Assembly (NCBI GenBank): GCA_015680905.1
Contig: CM027382.1
Location: 19,751,501 to 19,815,500, forward strand
Length of the DNA: 64,000 nt
Source of the DNA: Coptis chinensis
Taxonomy: Eukaryota; Streptophyta; Magnoliopsida; Ranunculales; Ranunculaceae
Reading direction: 5' to 3'
Of this stretch, positions 46,828-59,400 are shown in pieces (the first letter of the stretch is position 1; every line of letters starts with the position of its first letter). Under the pieces are notes generated by a model that had not been told where the DNA came from, made no database searches, and saw only the letters and a list, made by a program, of their open reading frames with translations. Position numbers and translations under genes: made by a program.

Positions 46828-46899
46828 TTGGCGCCGTCTGCGAGTCGATTTCCTAGAGAAAACAACACGATCAAGTCGTTATTCTCAGGCTCACGAAGC

Positions 46900-47954
46900 A
46901 TGGAAATCCTCATGGATTCAGTCAAGCAACTTGTCTCTGTTGTGAGTATAATGTAACAAGAAATCTCAAACTTAGAAGAAGACAACCAAACCCTGAGGAG
47001 AATTTCACTCCTAATCGGGTGCCCTGCATCTGGCATCAACGCCCTCAACACTGACAAACCACTCCAGCCAGAAGATGACTCAGAAGACCGAACTAGCACA
47101 ACCACAAGGAGTACGCCATACATTCCAGTTCCATACGAACCAGAGAACCATCGTAGCCATGACAACAAATATAGCACGAGGAACACAATACCCAAGCCTA
47201 AAACAGCTTCAAACCACCAGAAGAAAAGAAAACAACGAGGGAGCACAAAATTCTCCTCGCTATCCAAACTAATGGAAGAAATCCTCGATGAAATCAAACG
47301 CACTCCATTTTTTCAACCCACCCCCCTGAGAGCATACAAGCTCCCCAAGAACCAGGCAATCGCTTCTGCCATTATCACCAACTCTGCAACCACCACACCA
47401 ATGAATGTCAGCACTTGAAATGCCACATTCAAGACTTTCTTGATAAATGTTACCTATATGAGTACCTAGCGATTCCAGAAATCGAACTGGTTACCCCCCA
47501 TGGCACAACTCAATCTGTGAAACTCTCTAAATCGTTAAGCCACATTTTCAACAGCATCCGAAACACTCTATTTTTCAATCCGGACATCAAACCAATTCCA
47601 AATGTTACTGGTCAGTCGTTCTGTCAATTCCACCAAGTTCACTCCCATCACACCAACAAGTGTAAGTGCTTAAGAAATTACATACAATACCTGATCAGCA
47701 AAGGACTCTTGAAGAAATTCGTTAACAACGAACTGCAACAACTTAGCAGAGGTTCAAAACAAAGGGACTACATCCACCAGAACGCCAACAGTGGCGAACC
47801 ACAAAAGCAAAAGAGAGGTCGAACTACTGGGGCTTTTACTCGAACACACGCCCCAACAGTCAAGTCCAGATCAAAACATTACCCCACCCCTTCCACACTC
47901 CCAGTTCGCAAGTGGATCCACCCATATCGTCCAGATTCACCGACTTACAGCTAG
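46900..47954 (+). pseudogene. gag remnant of element 2 with duplicated knuckle
   Basis: Begins MEILMDSVKQLVSVVS, a coiled-coil-like start as in element 1's gag. After stops and a deletion of the capsid core, two copies of a Cys/His block follow: FCHYHHQLCNHHTNECQHLK (about 47367-47426) and FCQFHQVHSHHTNKCKCLRN (47630-47690, inside the frame 47415-47954). Each is followed by a short helix (IQDFLDKCYL; IQYLISKGLLKKFV). This block marks the C-terminal gag of Tat-group elements. Coding ends near 48000 with no pol. Confidence 0.75.
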
Positions 47955-48680
47955 GTCGCTTACCACAATGACGATGTATGGCAGCACACATCAGCCAATT
48001 CAACACGGTACACAATTCGCAAAGAACCGCCATCATCTGAGCAAAGGAATATCTATGCTCAAAGGTCCATTCGACATGTTTTCTTTATTTCGCCAATGTC
48101 TTACCTTTCTGTTCATCAATAAAGTTATCCCTCTTTCATGGAACATGTTTTACTCCGTATTTACAATTCAGTATAGAAAAATACCTAGTTCACTTCCACA
48201 CACACGTTAGAACGACTAACGAACTGTGATAACCATGAAGTCACACTTCGACTCCCCCATAACAAGGGAGATGAACATTACACCAGGACGATGCACCCAA
48301 GAAACTCCGTCCATACGAAAAACATAGTAACTAACTCAAAACTCACTCTTACTCAAAACAGACGTCACCAAACCACATAGTACGAAGCGTACTAATCAAC
48401 TAACCACAAATAGCCCCCGATCTCACATACTCAGAGCAGATCGATACCAGTCATATGCCCACACCAAGATCAACGCGTAATCATAGTCGCACAGCGCAAA
48501 CCATACACTGGGGGATTCGCCAATAAACAAATGCACCGATAGAAGCACCTCACCAATCTGGATGTATCTTCTACCATTAGTCTGCATTAACAGCCACATG
48601 TAAGGTCACATTTCTTTTTCAGGACAACTAAAACACCATGCTGACGACTTACAAAAGATCTAATCAAATTCAGCAGTCGT
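47955..48680. other. Element 2 interior, no coding
   Basis: This is where pol would be expected. Nothing recognisable in six frames. Confidence 0.5.
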
Positions 48681-48682
48681 CA

Positions 48683-49521
48683 CATGAACTTACCTCACGA
48701 GCTCACTCCAAAGTGACTCCAGCCGGGTAAATAGTCTCGCCAGCTGGGGACCTATATTTCTAGGACCAATTCAGGATCGAGCTATCATGGTATCATACCA
48801 ATGGAAAAGCGAAAGCTAGGAACAACTCAACTTGAACTTACCTCACGAGCTCACTCCAAAGTGACTCCAGCCGGGTAAATAGTCTCACCAGCTGGGGACC
48901 TATATTTCTAGGACCAGTTCAGGATTGAGCTATCATGGTATCATACCAATGTAAAGCATAAGCTAGGAGCAACTCAACTTGAACTTACCTCACGAGCTCA
49001 CTCCAAAGTGACTCCAACCGGGTAAATAGTCTCGCCAGCTGGGGACCTATATTTCTAGGACCAGTTCAGGATCGAGCTATCATGATATCATATCAATGGA
49101 AAGCAGAAGCTAGAAGCAACTAAACTTGAATTTACCTCATGAGCTCACTCCAAAGTGACTCTAGCCGGGTAAATAGTCTCGCCAGCTGGGGACCTATATT
49201 TCTAGGACCAGTTCAGGATTGAGCTATCATGGTATCATACCAATGGAAAGCGGAAGCTAGAAGCAACTCAACTTGAACTTACCTCACAAGCTCACTCCAA
49301 AGTGACTCCAGTCGGGCAAATAGTCTCACCAACTGGGGACCTAAACTTTTAGGGCCAGTTTAGGATCGACTTATGATGGTATCATACTAATGGACGACCT
49401 CGTCCAGGAGCAACTCATCACATACTTACCCCACGAGGTCACTCCAAAGTAACTCAAGCCGGGTGGACGACCTCGTCCAGGAGAAACTCAGCATTGGAAC
49501 GATCACTCAGTCTACTGAAGT
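48683..49521 (+). repeat. Tandem array of about 147-bp units in element 2
   Basis: Five to six copies starting at about 48683, 48832, 48979, 49127, 49274 and 49421. Each contains CTTACCTCACGAGCTCACTC, CCGGGTAAATAGTCTC, CAGCTGGGGACCTA and GAGCTATCATGGTATCATAC. The array is interrupted by the solo LTR at 49522. Related sequence resumes at 54190. Confidence 0.9.
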
Positions 49522-50085
49522 TGTAAGACCCCATATTATTTTTCCATTATTTCGTAATTAACAATATTTAGTATTTTGGAATTTGATATTTATTTCTTGG
49601 TCAACGAGCTAGTAAATGTGGGCTTGACTCTTTGATATAAAAAAAGAAAAGAGGAAAAACAAGTATTTTGAATTTTTGAATTTTGTGTAGAGATTTTTAA
49701 TTATTTGGAAAGTTTTCAAAAGATATATTAATATAAGGTATGTAATAAATATAGTACTTATAATAGAGAAAAATATTCCATAGTTAAGAATAGAGATATT
49801 TGGTAAAATAGGAAGTTTCTAAAATATAAGCATAATATAAATTCTTTAGAATGGAAGGATTTATAAAAAATGAAGGGTTTTCAGAAATATTAGTTTTTTA
49901 GAACTAAACAGCTAAAACACAAAGAAGAACGGAGACAGAGCGGATTGTGCATCTTGTAGCTAGCTTATGATCGGATTATCTGCGTCATTTTTCAATATAC
50001 TCTGTTTTGGCGATACGAAGGTGAGTAGATATTTTTATACACCGTATGACTTTCGCATGTTTAAAAATAATACGTAAATTGTCGA

Positions 50086-50138
<53 letters not shown>

Positions 50139-51835
50139 ATATATTTTGAGGTGATGTTTGGAATCAAGTTTATTGTTAATAATTGCAAAAACAACAAAAG
50201 TTATAAAAATAAATAAATAGGATAAATAGATTTGGTTTGGCAGGCAAGAACTCAGTATAGATCCAATTGTTTGAGGATCGTTAATAGATCGTGATTTCAT
50301 TCATTATACATTTGTTTCCTTCCTATATATCAGGGGTTGTGTGGTTATTGTAAATGGTTGAGTTTTTGGGAGAGATGGGAGATTGATTTTTTGGATCTGA
50401 ACCACTGGTGGTCGGGTTCCTTTTGTTAATTAATTCGGGTTGGGTGAATTGGTTTTGTTTTGGTTGGTTGTTGTATATGGTTTGGGGTGCTGTTGAAGCT
50501 TTGTTGAAGCTCTGTAAATGTGTTAATGGAGGTCGAGTTTTTCTATAATTGATAAATGATGTTAGGAATCGAGTTTTTAGTATATCATAGGGTTGGATTT
50601 TGTTGGGGATCAAAATCCCAACTGTTTCGGTGGGTTGATGTTGAAGCTTCCAAGGTTTGTTAATGGTGCCGACCGCGAATTGTGAGGAGTGGGGGAATCA
50701 AGTTTTGTTGGTATAGAAAGATGCGGTTTTTCAGGAGGGTCAAAACCGCTGGGATGAGGGAGGCGGACGAGTGATGGCTGGTGGTCGAGGAGAGCTGCTG
50801 GTGAGGTGAGGGAGACGACCCTTAGTTGGGCCTTAGTTGGGTTTTGGGACAAAAATCTATTCTTTTGTTTTCTTTGGGCCAGACCTAAGTTGGATTGTTT
50901 TGTTTGGGCTAGTTTCTATTTTTATTTTGGGCCGGTCCATATAACTTAAAATGGGTCAGGTTGTATAAATAGGTTGGGTAGACTTTTGGGCTTTGGTTTT
51001 GGGGCTTTGTCTTGTTTAATTGGATTAGGACAATGGGTTAAACTGTTTTAAACATGGGTTTGGGTTAGGACCTGTTTGGAGGAACACCGATTTGGGACTG
51101 GTGATTGTTAGGTTTAACTGTTGACCAGTCAACCCTTTAACTGTTGACCGTTGACTTTGTTTACTTTTTATATATTAAATTATATGGTTTAAATACATAA
51201 ATATCCAACGTACTTAGGTCCTATTAACACTTCTATCAACATAGAATTTTTTTTCACAAACGTATCAATGTACTATACCCGATTTCACAAAAATAGCAAT
51301 CCGTTAGGATCCGTCAATTAAGTGATGATGTGTCATTGTTTTTTCAATTTCGTTTTATTTGTATTTTCCACTTGGCATGTCACATCAGCATTTTCTACCA
51401 ACTCAATATTTCCACCTCAGCGGGGTTTTTTTTCCATTTCATATTACTTCTTTTATTTTTTTTATTATATATATTTTAAATTTTAAATTTTTTTTATTTA
51501 TTTTTTTATATTATATATATTTTTTATTTATAGTTAAGTGACTTAAAAATAAATTAATAATTTTTTTGAATTAATAAATATATAAAAAAGAATAAATTAA
51601 TAATTATATAATAATAAAATAATAAAAAATTATATAAAAAAAAAAAGAAATATATAAATAATATATTATTTTATTTATTATATATATTTGAAAATTATAA
51701 AAAAAACTATAAATTATAAAAATAAATATTATAATAAAAAATAAAAAATAAAAATATATATAAAAATATTTTTATATATAAAATATATATATATATATTA
51801 TATATATATATAAAAAATATATATATAAAAATATA

Positions 51836-51874
<39 letters not shown>

Positions 51875-54189
51875 TTATATATTTTATATATATATATTTA
51901 TATTTATATTTATATTTATATTTATATTATTTTTTTTTTTTTATTTATAGTTTTTTTTATTTTTTTCAAATATATATATATAATAAATTAAATAATATAT
52001 TTTTATATATTTTTTTTATTTTTTTATATAATTATTAATTTATTCTTTTTTATATATTTATTAATTCAAAAAAAAATTATTAATTTATTTTTAAGTCACT
52101 TAACTATAAATAAAAAATATATATAATATAAAAAAAATTAAAATATAAAAAATATATATAATAAAAATAATAAAAGAAGTAATATGAAATGGAAAAAAAC
52201 CGCTGAGGTGGAAATGTTGAGTTGGTAGAAAATGCTGATGTGGCATGCCAAGTGGAAAATACAAATAAAACGAAATTGAAAAAACAATGACACATCATCA
52301 CTTAACTGACGGATCCTAACGGATTGCTATTTTTGTAAAATCGGGCATAGTACATTGATACGTATGTGAAAAAAAATTCTATGTTGATACAAGTGTTAAT
52401 AGGACCTAAGTACATTGCATATTTCTGTATTTAAGCCTAAATTATATGGACTAATCTAATGATAGAATGCTGTGGAAGCTTGTATAAATTTGGTTGCCAT
52501 TATCTAAGAAAGATTTGACGTTGATATTGTGCAATTATTGACACGTGACGAGATTTAAATTTAGGAGATATGATATTCCTAAAACGCTATAAAAATGTTA
52601 TGCGATACGTTTGGAGTAATGGTGACTTTATGTGGTATGTTGAAATTGTTGTTTTGTTAATTGATATAATATGTTAGGATGTATATTAAATGCAATATCT
52701 TTGAGAAATAAATGTAAACGCTCCATTATTATATATGTGAGATGAGGTAGTATAATATTTGTGGATATTTCCCACGGGATTGTGGCTTAGTGCAATAATA
52801 TATTTAGCACGTGAAAGAATGAAAGTTGTTTATGAGATGTATTGAGATATTTCTAAATATTGTGGCTTAGTGCAATAATGTATTTGACATGCATGTGATA
52901 AAGGGAAATGATTATGAGATATATACGTATGATATCTGAATAAATTACGTAACAAAAATCCTAGAACCTAGCTACCACAAATCATGTGATTTGGCCCTTG
53001 TGATGGGCGTATGTGATATGATTGGCCCTTGTATAGGGTGTATATATGAGATGTTGATTGACCCTTGTGAAGGGCAATCGTAGCCAAATAGTGGCTTGAT
53101 TATTCCGTTCGCAAAATTAGAACAAGACGCGCTATATTTTATGCCGAATAGTGGCATTACCTATGTAATGACGGTCGTGTAGGGGTTACCTAGTATGCGA
53201 TATCCCGCTTAGGGTAATTACGCATAGTGTGGTTCATTATGTGAGGGGAGGCATGTGGATGTACATGTTCGGCGTTGGGGAGCGATTGTGGTAGCTAGAG
53301 AAACTAGGTAAGACATAGAGACGACGTGATTCTAGAGACACTACTTGAAGAAACTTTAAAAACAATAATTGTGATGATGTATCAAAGTGTACGATAAATC
53401 TATAATAAATGATTTATTGTAAGTTATGTTGCATTCACAATGGTTTTGCAGAAGGGTGAGCTGAATTGATTATTTATGCAGGTGTGACCCACTCTGTGAT
53501 TAGGCCTACACCAGTGTAAGTATAGAGTAAGTTTTAGTTTTATTATTTTATTATTAGATGCAGTTGATTTAGTACGGTTTGAAGCTAAGGCGCCTCAATG
53601 GAGGAACTACCTACCTTAATTATTGTAATTAAGAATGTTGTATTAGTCGTTGGAAGTTAAGGCGTCTTGGTGGAGGAACTAACTGCCTTATGGATTGTGT
53701 ATATATATGTATAAGTATATTTTGTATTTTATGGTTACTCATACCAGTATTGTTCATAATGCTGACCCGATTTGTATGTTTGCTTATCGGGCGTGTTCAT
53801 AAAATGAACTCAGTTGATAAGTCTTGACAGGATTAGTGTTGAAAAAGGTTGATTGCTGCTTGTGGTTCGCATTAGCGTCTCATTACAGGATATGTTTTGT
53901 TTTCCCTTGAGGTGCAATAGATTTTCAATTGAGACAATGTTGTTTTGTATTTTCAGTTGTAATTATAATTAAAGAGTTGTTGAAAGGAAATTTGTAACTT
54001 AATCATATTTGTGAATTTTTGAAATGAAGAGGACTTTTGTTTATTTAAAATTTTTATTGGTTTCAAATTATTAGAATAATTAAATAGATTATGAGTTCTT
54101 TGGAAGTTGAGGGTGCATCACACCTCGAAAATCGAAAAGTCGGGAACAAATATTGTTTTTCCGATTTTGTCGAAATTATGGGTGTGACA
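49522..54189 (+). mobile_element. Solo LTR (4.7 kb) of the Del/Tekay-like family, nested in element 2
   Basis: Starts TGTAAGACCCC and ends GGTGTGACA, flanked by GAAGT (49517-49521) and GAAGG (54190-54194). No primer-binding site follows the right end, so this is a single LTR. Its right third is related to the LARD LTR (shared GGAGGCATGTGGATGTACAT, GAAACTAGGTAAGACATAGA, AATGGAGGAACTA repeats and a CACCTCGAAAATCGAAAAGTCGGGA-like end). It carries a TTGAC-rich patch at about 51110-51160, a TA repeat at 50087-50133 and a MULE-type foldback at 51186-52437. Open frames inside are not convincing. Confidence 0.82.
51186..52437. mobile_element. Long AT-rich foldback, Mutator-type (10-bp target duplication)
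   Basis: A 1,252-bp near-palindrome with arms of about 600 bp meeting near 51815. Its termini are GGTTTAAATACATAAATAT and, inverted, GGCTTAAATACAGAAATAT. Perfect 10-bp duplications TAAATTATAT lie at 51176-51185 and 52438-52447. The core (51460-52130) is almost pure A/T. The frames at 51359-51541 (+) and 52104-52301 (-) are mirror images from the two arms, not genes. Confidence 0.88.
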
Positions 54190-54675
54190 GAAGGGCCACC
54201 CAACCTACAGATCGGTCACTCATATGTAGAACGATCTGAAGCTAGGAGCAACCCAACGATGGAATTGCCACTCAGTCTACTGAAGCGTCACCGACCCTAA
54301 AGATTGCTTACTCATACACAGGATCGGACGATCTAAAGCTAGGCGCGTTCCAACACAAAACTACAAGCTACGAAACTATACTTCTAAGTTCATAGCTCCC
54401 ACAATAACATCAACAGAGTTTTACTATGCTAAAAACAAAGGAACATTCAAGCAAAAGAGATCATCAAAGCTACTCAAAATAACTGCCCGAGCTACCTCAG
54501 GAAACTAGTCCACAAAGCTCCATAGTATCAAAAGAATTGCCCGAGCCATCTCGGAAAACCAGTTCGCAAAAGCACGATTGCATCAAGTAACAACCTGCTC
54601 AAACCAGTCCAAAAAGTAAACAGCCTCCCATCACTCTAACGTAACAGGCAAAGTTTAAACATTACATTACTCAAA
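54190..54675 (+). other. Element 2 sequence right of the solo LTR
   Basis: Continues the repeat-like region (CACTCAGTCTACTGAAG, also at 49504-49520), then non-coding DNA up to the antisense gene. Confidence 0.55.
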
Positions 54676-55899
54676 CTATGGGGACATGTCCCCATCATCC
54701 ATAACTCCATCAACAGAGTCGGATAAGATAGCATGACGATCTCTAGAAAGCGCAGTAGCAACATCCTCCGTTAGATCCGCACCATTTGCACCTCCAGTCT
54801 CATAAAGATTCCTAGTCAACTTTGCTGCCGACTTGCATATATTTGCAAAATCTTCAACTTTTACTAACTTAGCTCGCTCCACCTAGAGCTGACGTACTAG
54901 ATCACTATTTTTTGAAGCCAATCCAACCTTTTCTGCAGCCAAATCGTCAGATTTCTTCTTCAAAACATCATAGTCATCCTTCTCAAACTCCAAAATAGAA
55001 CGAACATTCACCAGCTCCTTATTAGCTTTCTCCAGCTCCGCATGAGCCATATCTAGATTCCTCGTATAGGTATCCAACCAAAGTGAATCGTTTCAGATGT
55101 TGGTAACCAGTAGGCATCTATAAAACAAATCAAAGTCCTCATGACAAAAAAAATCAAAACACCACAAAGGCGACACAAAACAGAGTACTTACATAACATA
55201 GGCTAACATCCATGGATCTCAAATTATCCACCAACTCCTTGCCTTCAGCCAACTCCTTCATATCACCATCCAAAACAATACTGTCCAACAAGCAACTCGC
55301 CACCAATGGCGACTTGAAGCTACAATCAGATCGCTTCACCAAATGGGTTTTTCCCATCTTAGGATGAACATATGACAGACTCCTATCGAACTCAGCACTT
55401 TGGCTCCGTGTTTGTATCCCCTTAGAACAATCCTTCATAACACTTCTCTGCTTCACAGTAGGAGAAGAAACAAGAGTCACACCACCGACCTCCTTATCAA
55501 AAACATCCAAGTCAAACTCACTAAGGTCAATAATTTTAGAGAGAGATGGACCATCCATCGCCACCTTCCCATCACAAGTTCCTACAATCCCCACATTATC
55601 AGCAACATCACTGACCTTCATTTCAAATTTGGCGGTCGAACTGCCACAGTCACCTCCTCCAGATCAAAGAAAGAGCCTTCTAGGCGCAGAAGACGTTCCC
55701 GGTCATTTTCACCCAAAGAACACTTGCTAACAGAACGCAGCGTCAAATTATTTCTAGCATTCGAACTGCCCCCAAGGCTACCACCAATCCTCATCTGAGC
55801 TAAAAGACACACACCTCTCGATTCGTTCACAATAGTTTCAGCCACCTCGTTCCCTATGACAAAGTCCGAATCACTCACAAGTAAAGGACGTCTAGTCAT
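54676..55899 (-). pseudogene. Antisense gene (aORF) of element 2
   Basis: Minus-strand coding pieces in order: 55899-55618 (MTRRPLLVSDSDFVIGNEVA...), 55621-55154 (MKVSDVADNVGIVG..., then RSDCSFKSPLVASCLLDSIV and SMDVSLCYV), 55077-54883 (coiled coil LEKANKELVNVRSILEFEKD) and 54882-54676 (acidic end, VDGVMDDGDMSP). A donor-like TATG|TAAGTA follows SLCY at about 55194. The DCSFKS block, the SLCY/SLCF splice position and the coiled-coil order match element 1's antisense gene. The middle region present in element 1 is missing here. Function unknown. Confidence 0.65.
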
Positions 55900-55980
55900 T
55901 ACCTTATATGTTTCTCATGTGTGAACTTCAACTCTCATCAGCTCGCCCTAATGAACAAGAGCGAATTAATTAGAAGGGGT

Positions 55981-56476
55981 TGTGGGGCTAATATACACAA
56001 ACAATGTATATTATATACGTGTCCAGCATAACTCATCAAGAGAGCACTCCCCACTCATAACAGCTCGCTTCATAGCGAACCAAATTGTCTCTCCATCACG
56101 AACTGACACTATTAGAAGACACCTTCCCCGATGAACTCATAATAAATCGCTTCACAGAGAACCAGCAAACTTACTTCACCTAACGACCTCATACACTCCT
56201 CCTACGACCTCACTTCAAAGTGACTCGAGTCGAATGGATGACCCTGGAGCGACCTCCATAGTGCTCGCTTACCCCGTTCCATAACGGCTAGTAACATACG
56301 CTTTTACTGATGCATTCAAGGCTGCAGCTTCGGTCGCGCACCTCATCAATCACCATAACTCGCCATCATGACCTGAAGACCAGGATCTGACCTGACGCTA
56401 AAGAAGAGGAAGGACCGCCAATGTTTTCTATATAAAGGGGACATGAACTACGTCTGACCTGATTCAAGTCCCCCCC
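55981..56476 (+). repeat. 3' LTR of element 2, left part
   Basis: Matches the 5' LTR from its start up to TCAAGTCCCCCC, where the LARD-like element interrupts it. Confidence 0.85.
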
Positions 56477-59400
56477 TGTAACGCCCGTATTTTTTAAATA
56501 CGTATTTTCCTATTTAATTAATTAATTAAATTATTTATTTTCAAAATTCGTCGGATTGGACTCGGGATACGTGGGCCTGGTTTTGGGCCCGAGTCGGTGT
56601 TGGGCTTGGGTTTCGGACCCAAGTATATAAACACTTTTTTCTAGAAAATAGGGTTCAGAGAATAATAGAATAATGAAAATGGAGGCAGAGCTTAAAGTCG
56701 ATTTCACGGAGGGTGGAGCTGCGGCCGGACTCGGAGAAATGGAGCTGTTAGGACGTGGAGTAGATTTTATCTTTCACCGAAAGTACTAAAACTATAATTT
56801 TTTGTCCGTTTAGAATTTACAATTTCATAAACTATGGTTTTCGGCTTCGGTTTAGTATTTACTGAATTTCTTCGTAAAGAGTTTCGTTCTCGCTCGGTTC
56901 GTTTTTCCTATGTCGGGTTTTTGTTCTCATTCCGTTCGGGGACTGGTTAGACGTTAGAATAGTATTCACTTATCATTGAAATACCGCGGATACCGGGGTG
57001 TCGGTACATTTGATAGAACTGTTGTAGATATGTTGAGGTCGTTAATGGCGGCCAAGGTTATGACCAAGAAGATATGGCCGCATACCATTTTCTATTTTAG
57101 TTAACTGTTAAATGTTGTTGTGTGTATTGGTTGATGGACGCCGGGATGTAGGATGGGAGGAGTCGAAGCTCTGTTAATGGCGCCCCCGCAGAGGTCGTTT
57201 GCCCTTGAATGGGTTGTTTTGTTGTGTTGGGTTAGGATGTTTGGAGTAGTGGGATTATGATGGATGAGTGGGGGGTCGTGGTGAAGTCTTTGTTGGGGGC
57301 GGTTTGAAGTTCGGAAAATCCCAATGGCGCGTTCGCCATTACTGCGTTTCTAGAGGATTTGGTTTGATGCGTTTTTAAAATTGTTTAAACTGTGTTTTTG
57401 GTATGGTGGGTTGATGGGATGATGTTTGGTGGTAGTGGGGATGGTTGGGGCTGTCGATTTGAGCTTGGAGCAAGCTCTAATGGTGGCCGAAATTCCAGAT
57501 CTAGATTTAGGAATAATTTTTGGATTGTATGATTTGGAGTTTTTGCCTTTGTTAAAGTTGGAGGGGTTTTCTTGATGAGTAAAACCGATGGGTTGAAAGG
57601 GGTGGTTGTGTGGAGGTTGGTGGTGGCCGGATTTGGGCTGCTGTTGGTGGAGGGGATGATGAACAGTAATTTCAATTTCGGTTTGGGCCTTGGGCCAAAA
57701 CCTTAAGTTTTTGTTTTGGGCCGGTTTAGTTTTGGTTGGGCCGACCTTTGTTTTGTTTTAGATTGTTGGGCCGAAATGTTTAAGTGTTTGGTTTGGGCCC
57801 AAATTCTATTAGTGGTTTGGCCGAAATTTCGATGGTGGTTGGCGAAATGTCGGTTTTTAGTTTTATGTATTAATTTTGAAATCTAATTTAAGTGGTTTTT
57901 TTCCATTTGTATTTGTGGACCGGTTTAACTTAAATGTGTTGGGCCCGTTTCTAATATTGCTTGGACCAAATCCATTGGACTTAAAATAGATCTTTACGGG
58001 TCTTTACATGTTTAAACTTTCGAGTTAAGGTTCTAAGGTTTGGCTTGGCATTGGTCCGAAACCATGACCTTGGTCACGAGCCCACGAGCCATGCACTTTG
58101 TCCTTAGCCATGAACCATGGCTATGACCGACCGGTTTGTCGAACATTTAAAAACGACAGTTTGACTTTGACCAGGACAGTTTGACTTTGACCAGGATAGT
58201 TTGACTTTGATTAGGACAGTTTGACTTTGACCATCGACCGTTGACTTTGACTTTTGACCATGGACGGTTGACTTTCACCTTTGACTTTGACGATGACAGT
58301 TTGGCTTTGACCATGACATGTTGAGTTTGACCTTGACCATGAGGTGTTGACCTTTGACCGATGGACCAGATTGACTTTGACCGTTGACTGTGAATGTTGA
58401 CTTTTCCAGTTTTTCATATGTTTGTTTATATGGATATATATAGTAATAAAATACTGTCGGATATTGTATAACTTGGTTGGTAAATTATCTAATTTAGATT
58501 TGACGTGAGTAGTGTGTAAAAGCATATTGGGCTTTGATTGTGGGACGTGGAATCGTTTATTTGTGCTTACGTGTTATGTGTATATTATATGGACATATGT
58601 AGTAATAAAATCTTTGTGGAAGCTTGTATAATTTGGTGGTCATTATCTAAGAAAGATTTGACCTTGATGTTGTGTATTTTGACCGCGTGACGATATTGAG
58701 GTGTTAGGAGACATTATATTCCTAATACGTTATAATAAAGATGTATGCGATACGTTGAAGCATTGTGACATGATATAATATGCTGGGATAGTTATATTAA
58801 TGCAATATCTTGGAGAAATGTATATACACTCCATTATTTTATATGTGAGATGCTAATATAGTATCGGTGAATATTTGCCGGGATTATGGCGTGAAGAAGT
58901 GCAATAATATATTGGCACGTGAAAGAATGAAAGTGACTATGAAATATAATTGAGATGTTTCTAGATATTATGGCTTAGTGCAATAAGGTAATTGACCTGC
59001 ACGTGATATAGTAGAAATGTTTATGAGTCATTAATGTATGACACCTGAATAAATTACATAACGAAAATCCTAGAACCCGACTACCACAACTCATGTGATT
59101 GGCCTTCCGGCGGGCGCTTAATCCGAATGGCTTTCGGGCTGCCCTTCCGGCGCTTCGATTAATCTGAATGGCCTTCGGGCCCTCCTGGCGGCGAAATTTA
59201 ATAGTGGCTTTGATTATTCCGCTCGCGAAAAATAGAACGATGATCATAATATTTTATGCCGAATAGTGGCGGTCTTACATAGATTTGGCTTCCGCGGTGA
59301 GGATTTACGGTGTGCGGCATCCATTTCAGTGGTGGTTACACATGACGGAGTGGCTCATTATGTAAGGGAGGCATGTGGATGTACATGTTGGCGTTGGGTT

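Larger units (their letters stand above)
46205..56476 (+). mobile_element. Tat-type Ty3/gypsy element with gag but no pol (element 2), continues past the window
   Basis: 5' LTR 46205-46827 (TGTGAGGGGC to TTTACA), followed by primer-binding-type TTGGCGCCGTCTGCGAG. The start of the 3' LTR is at 55981 (TGTGGGGCTA) after purine-rich AGAAGGGGT. The 3' LTR is cut at 56476 by the LARD-like element; its remaining 140 or so bases should lie beyond the right edge. It carries gag, a tandem repeat array and an antisense gene related to that of element 1. No protease, RT, RNase H or integrase remains. Confidence 0.85.

Noticed and set aside
46791..47303. Minus-strand 170-codon frame over element 2 gag
   Set aside because: The gag start and primer-binding site on the plus strand explain the region; the minus frame is a shadow spanning the LTR border.
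48683..49521. Centromeric satellite array
   Set aside because: Only five to six copies, and it lies within an LTR element at the usual 3' tandem-repeat position.
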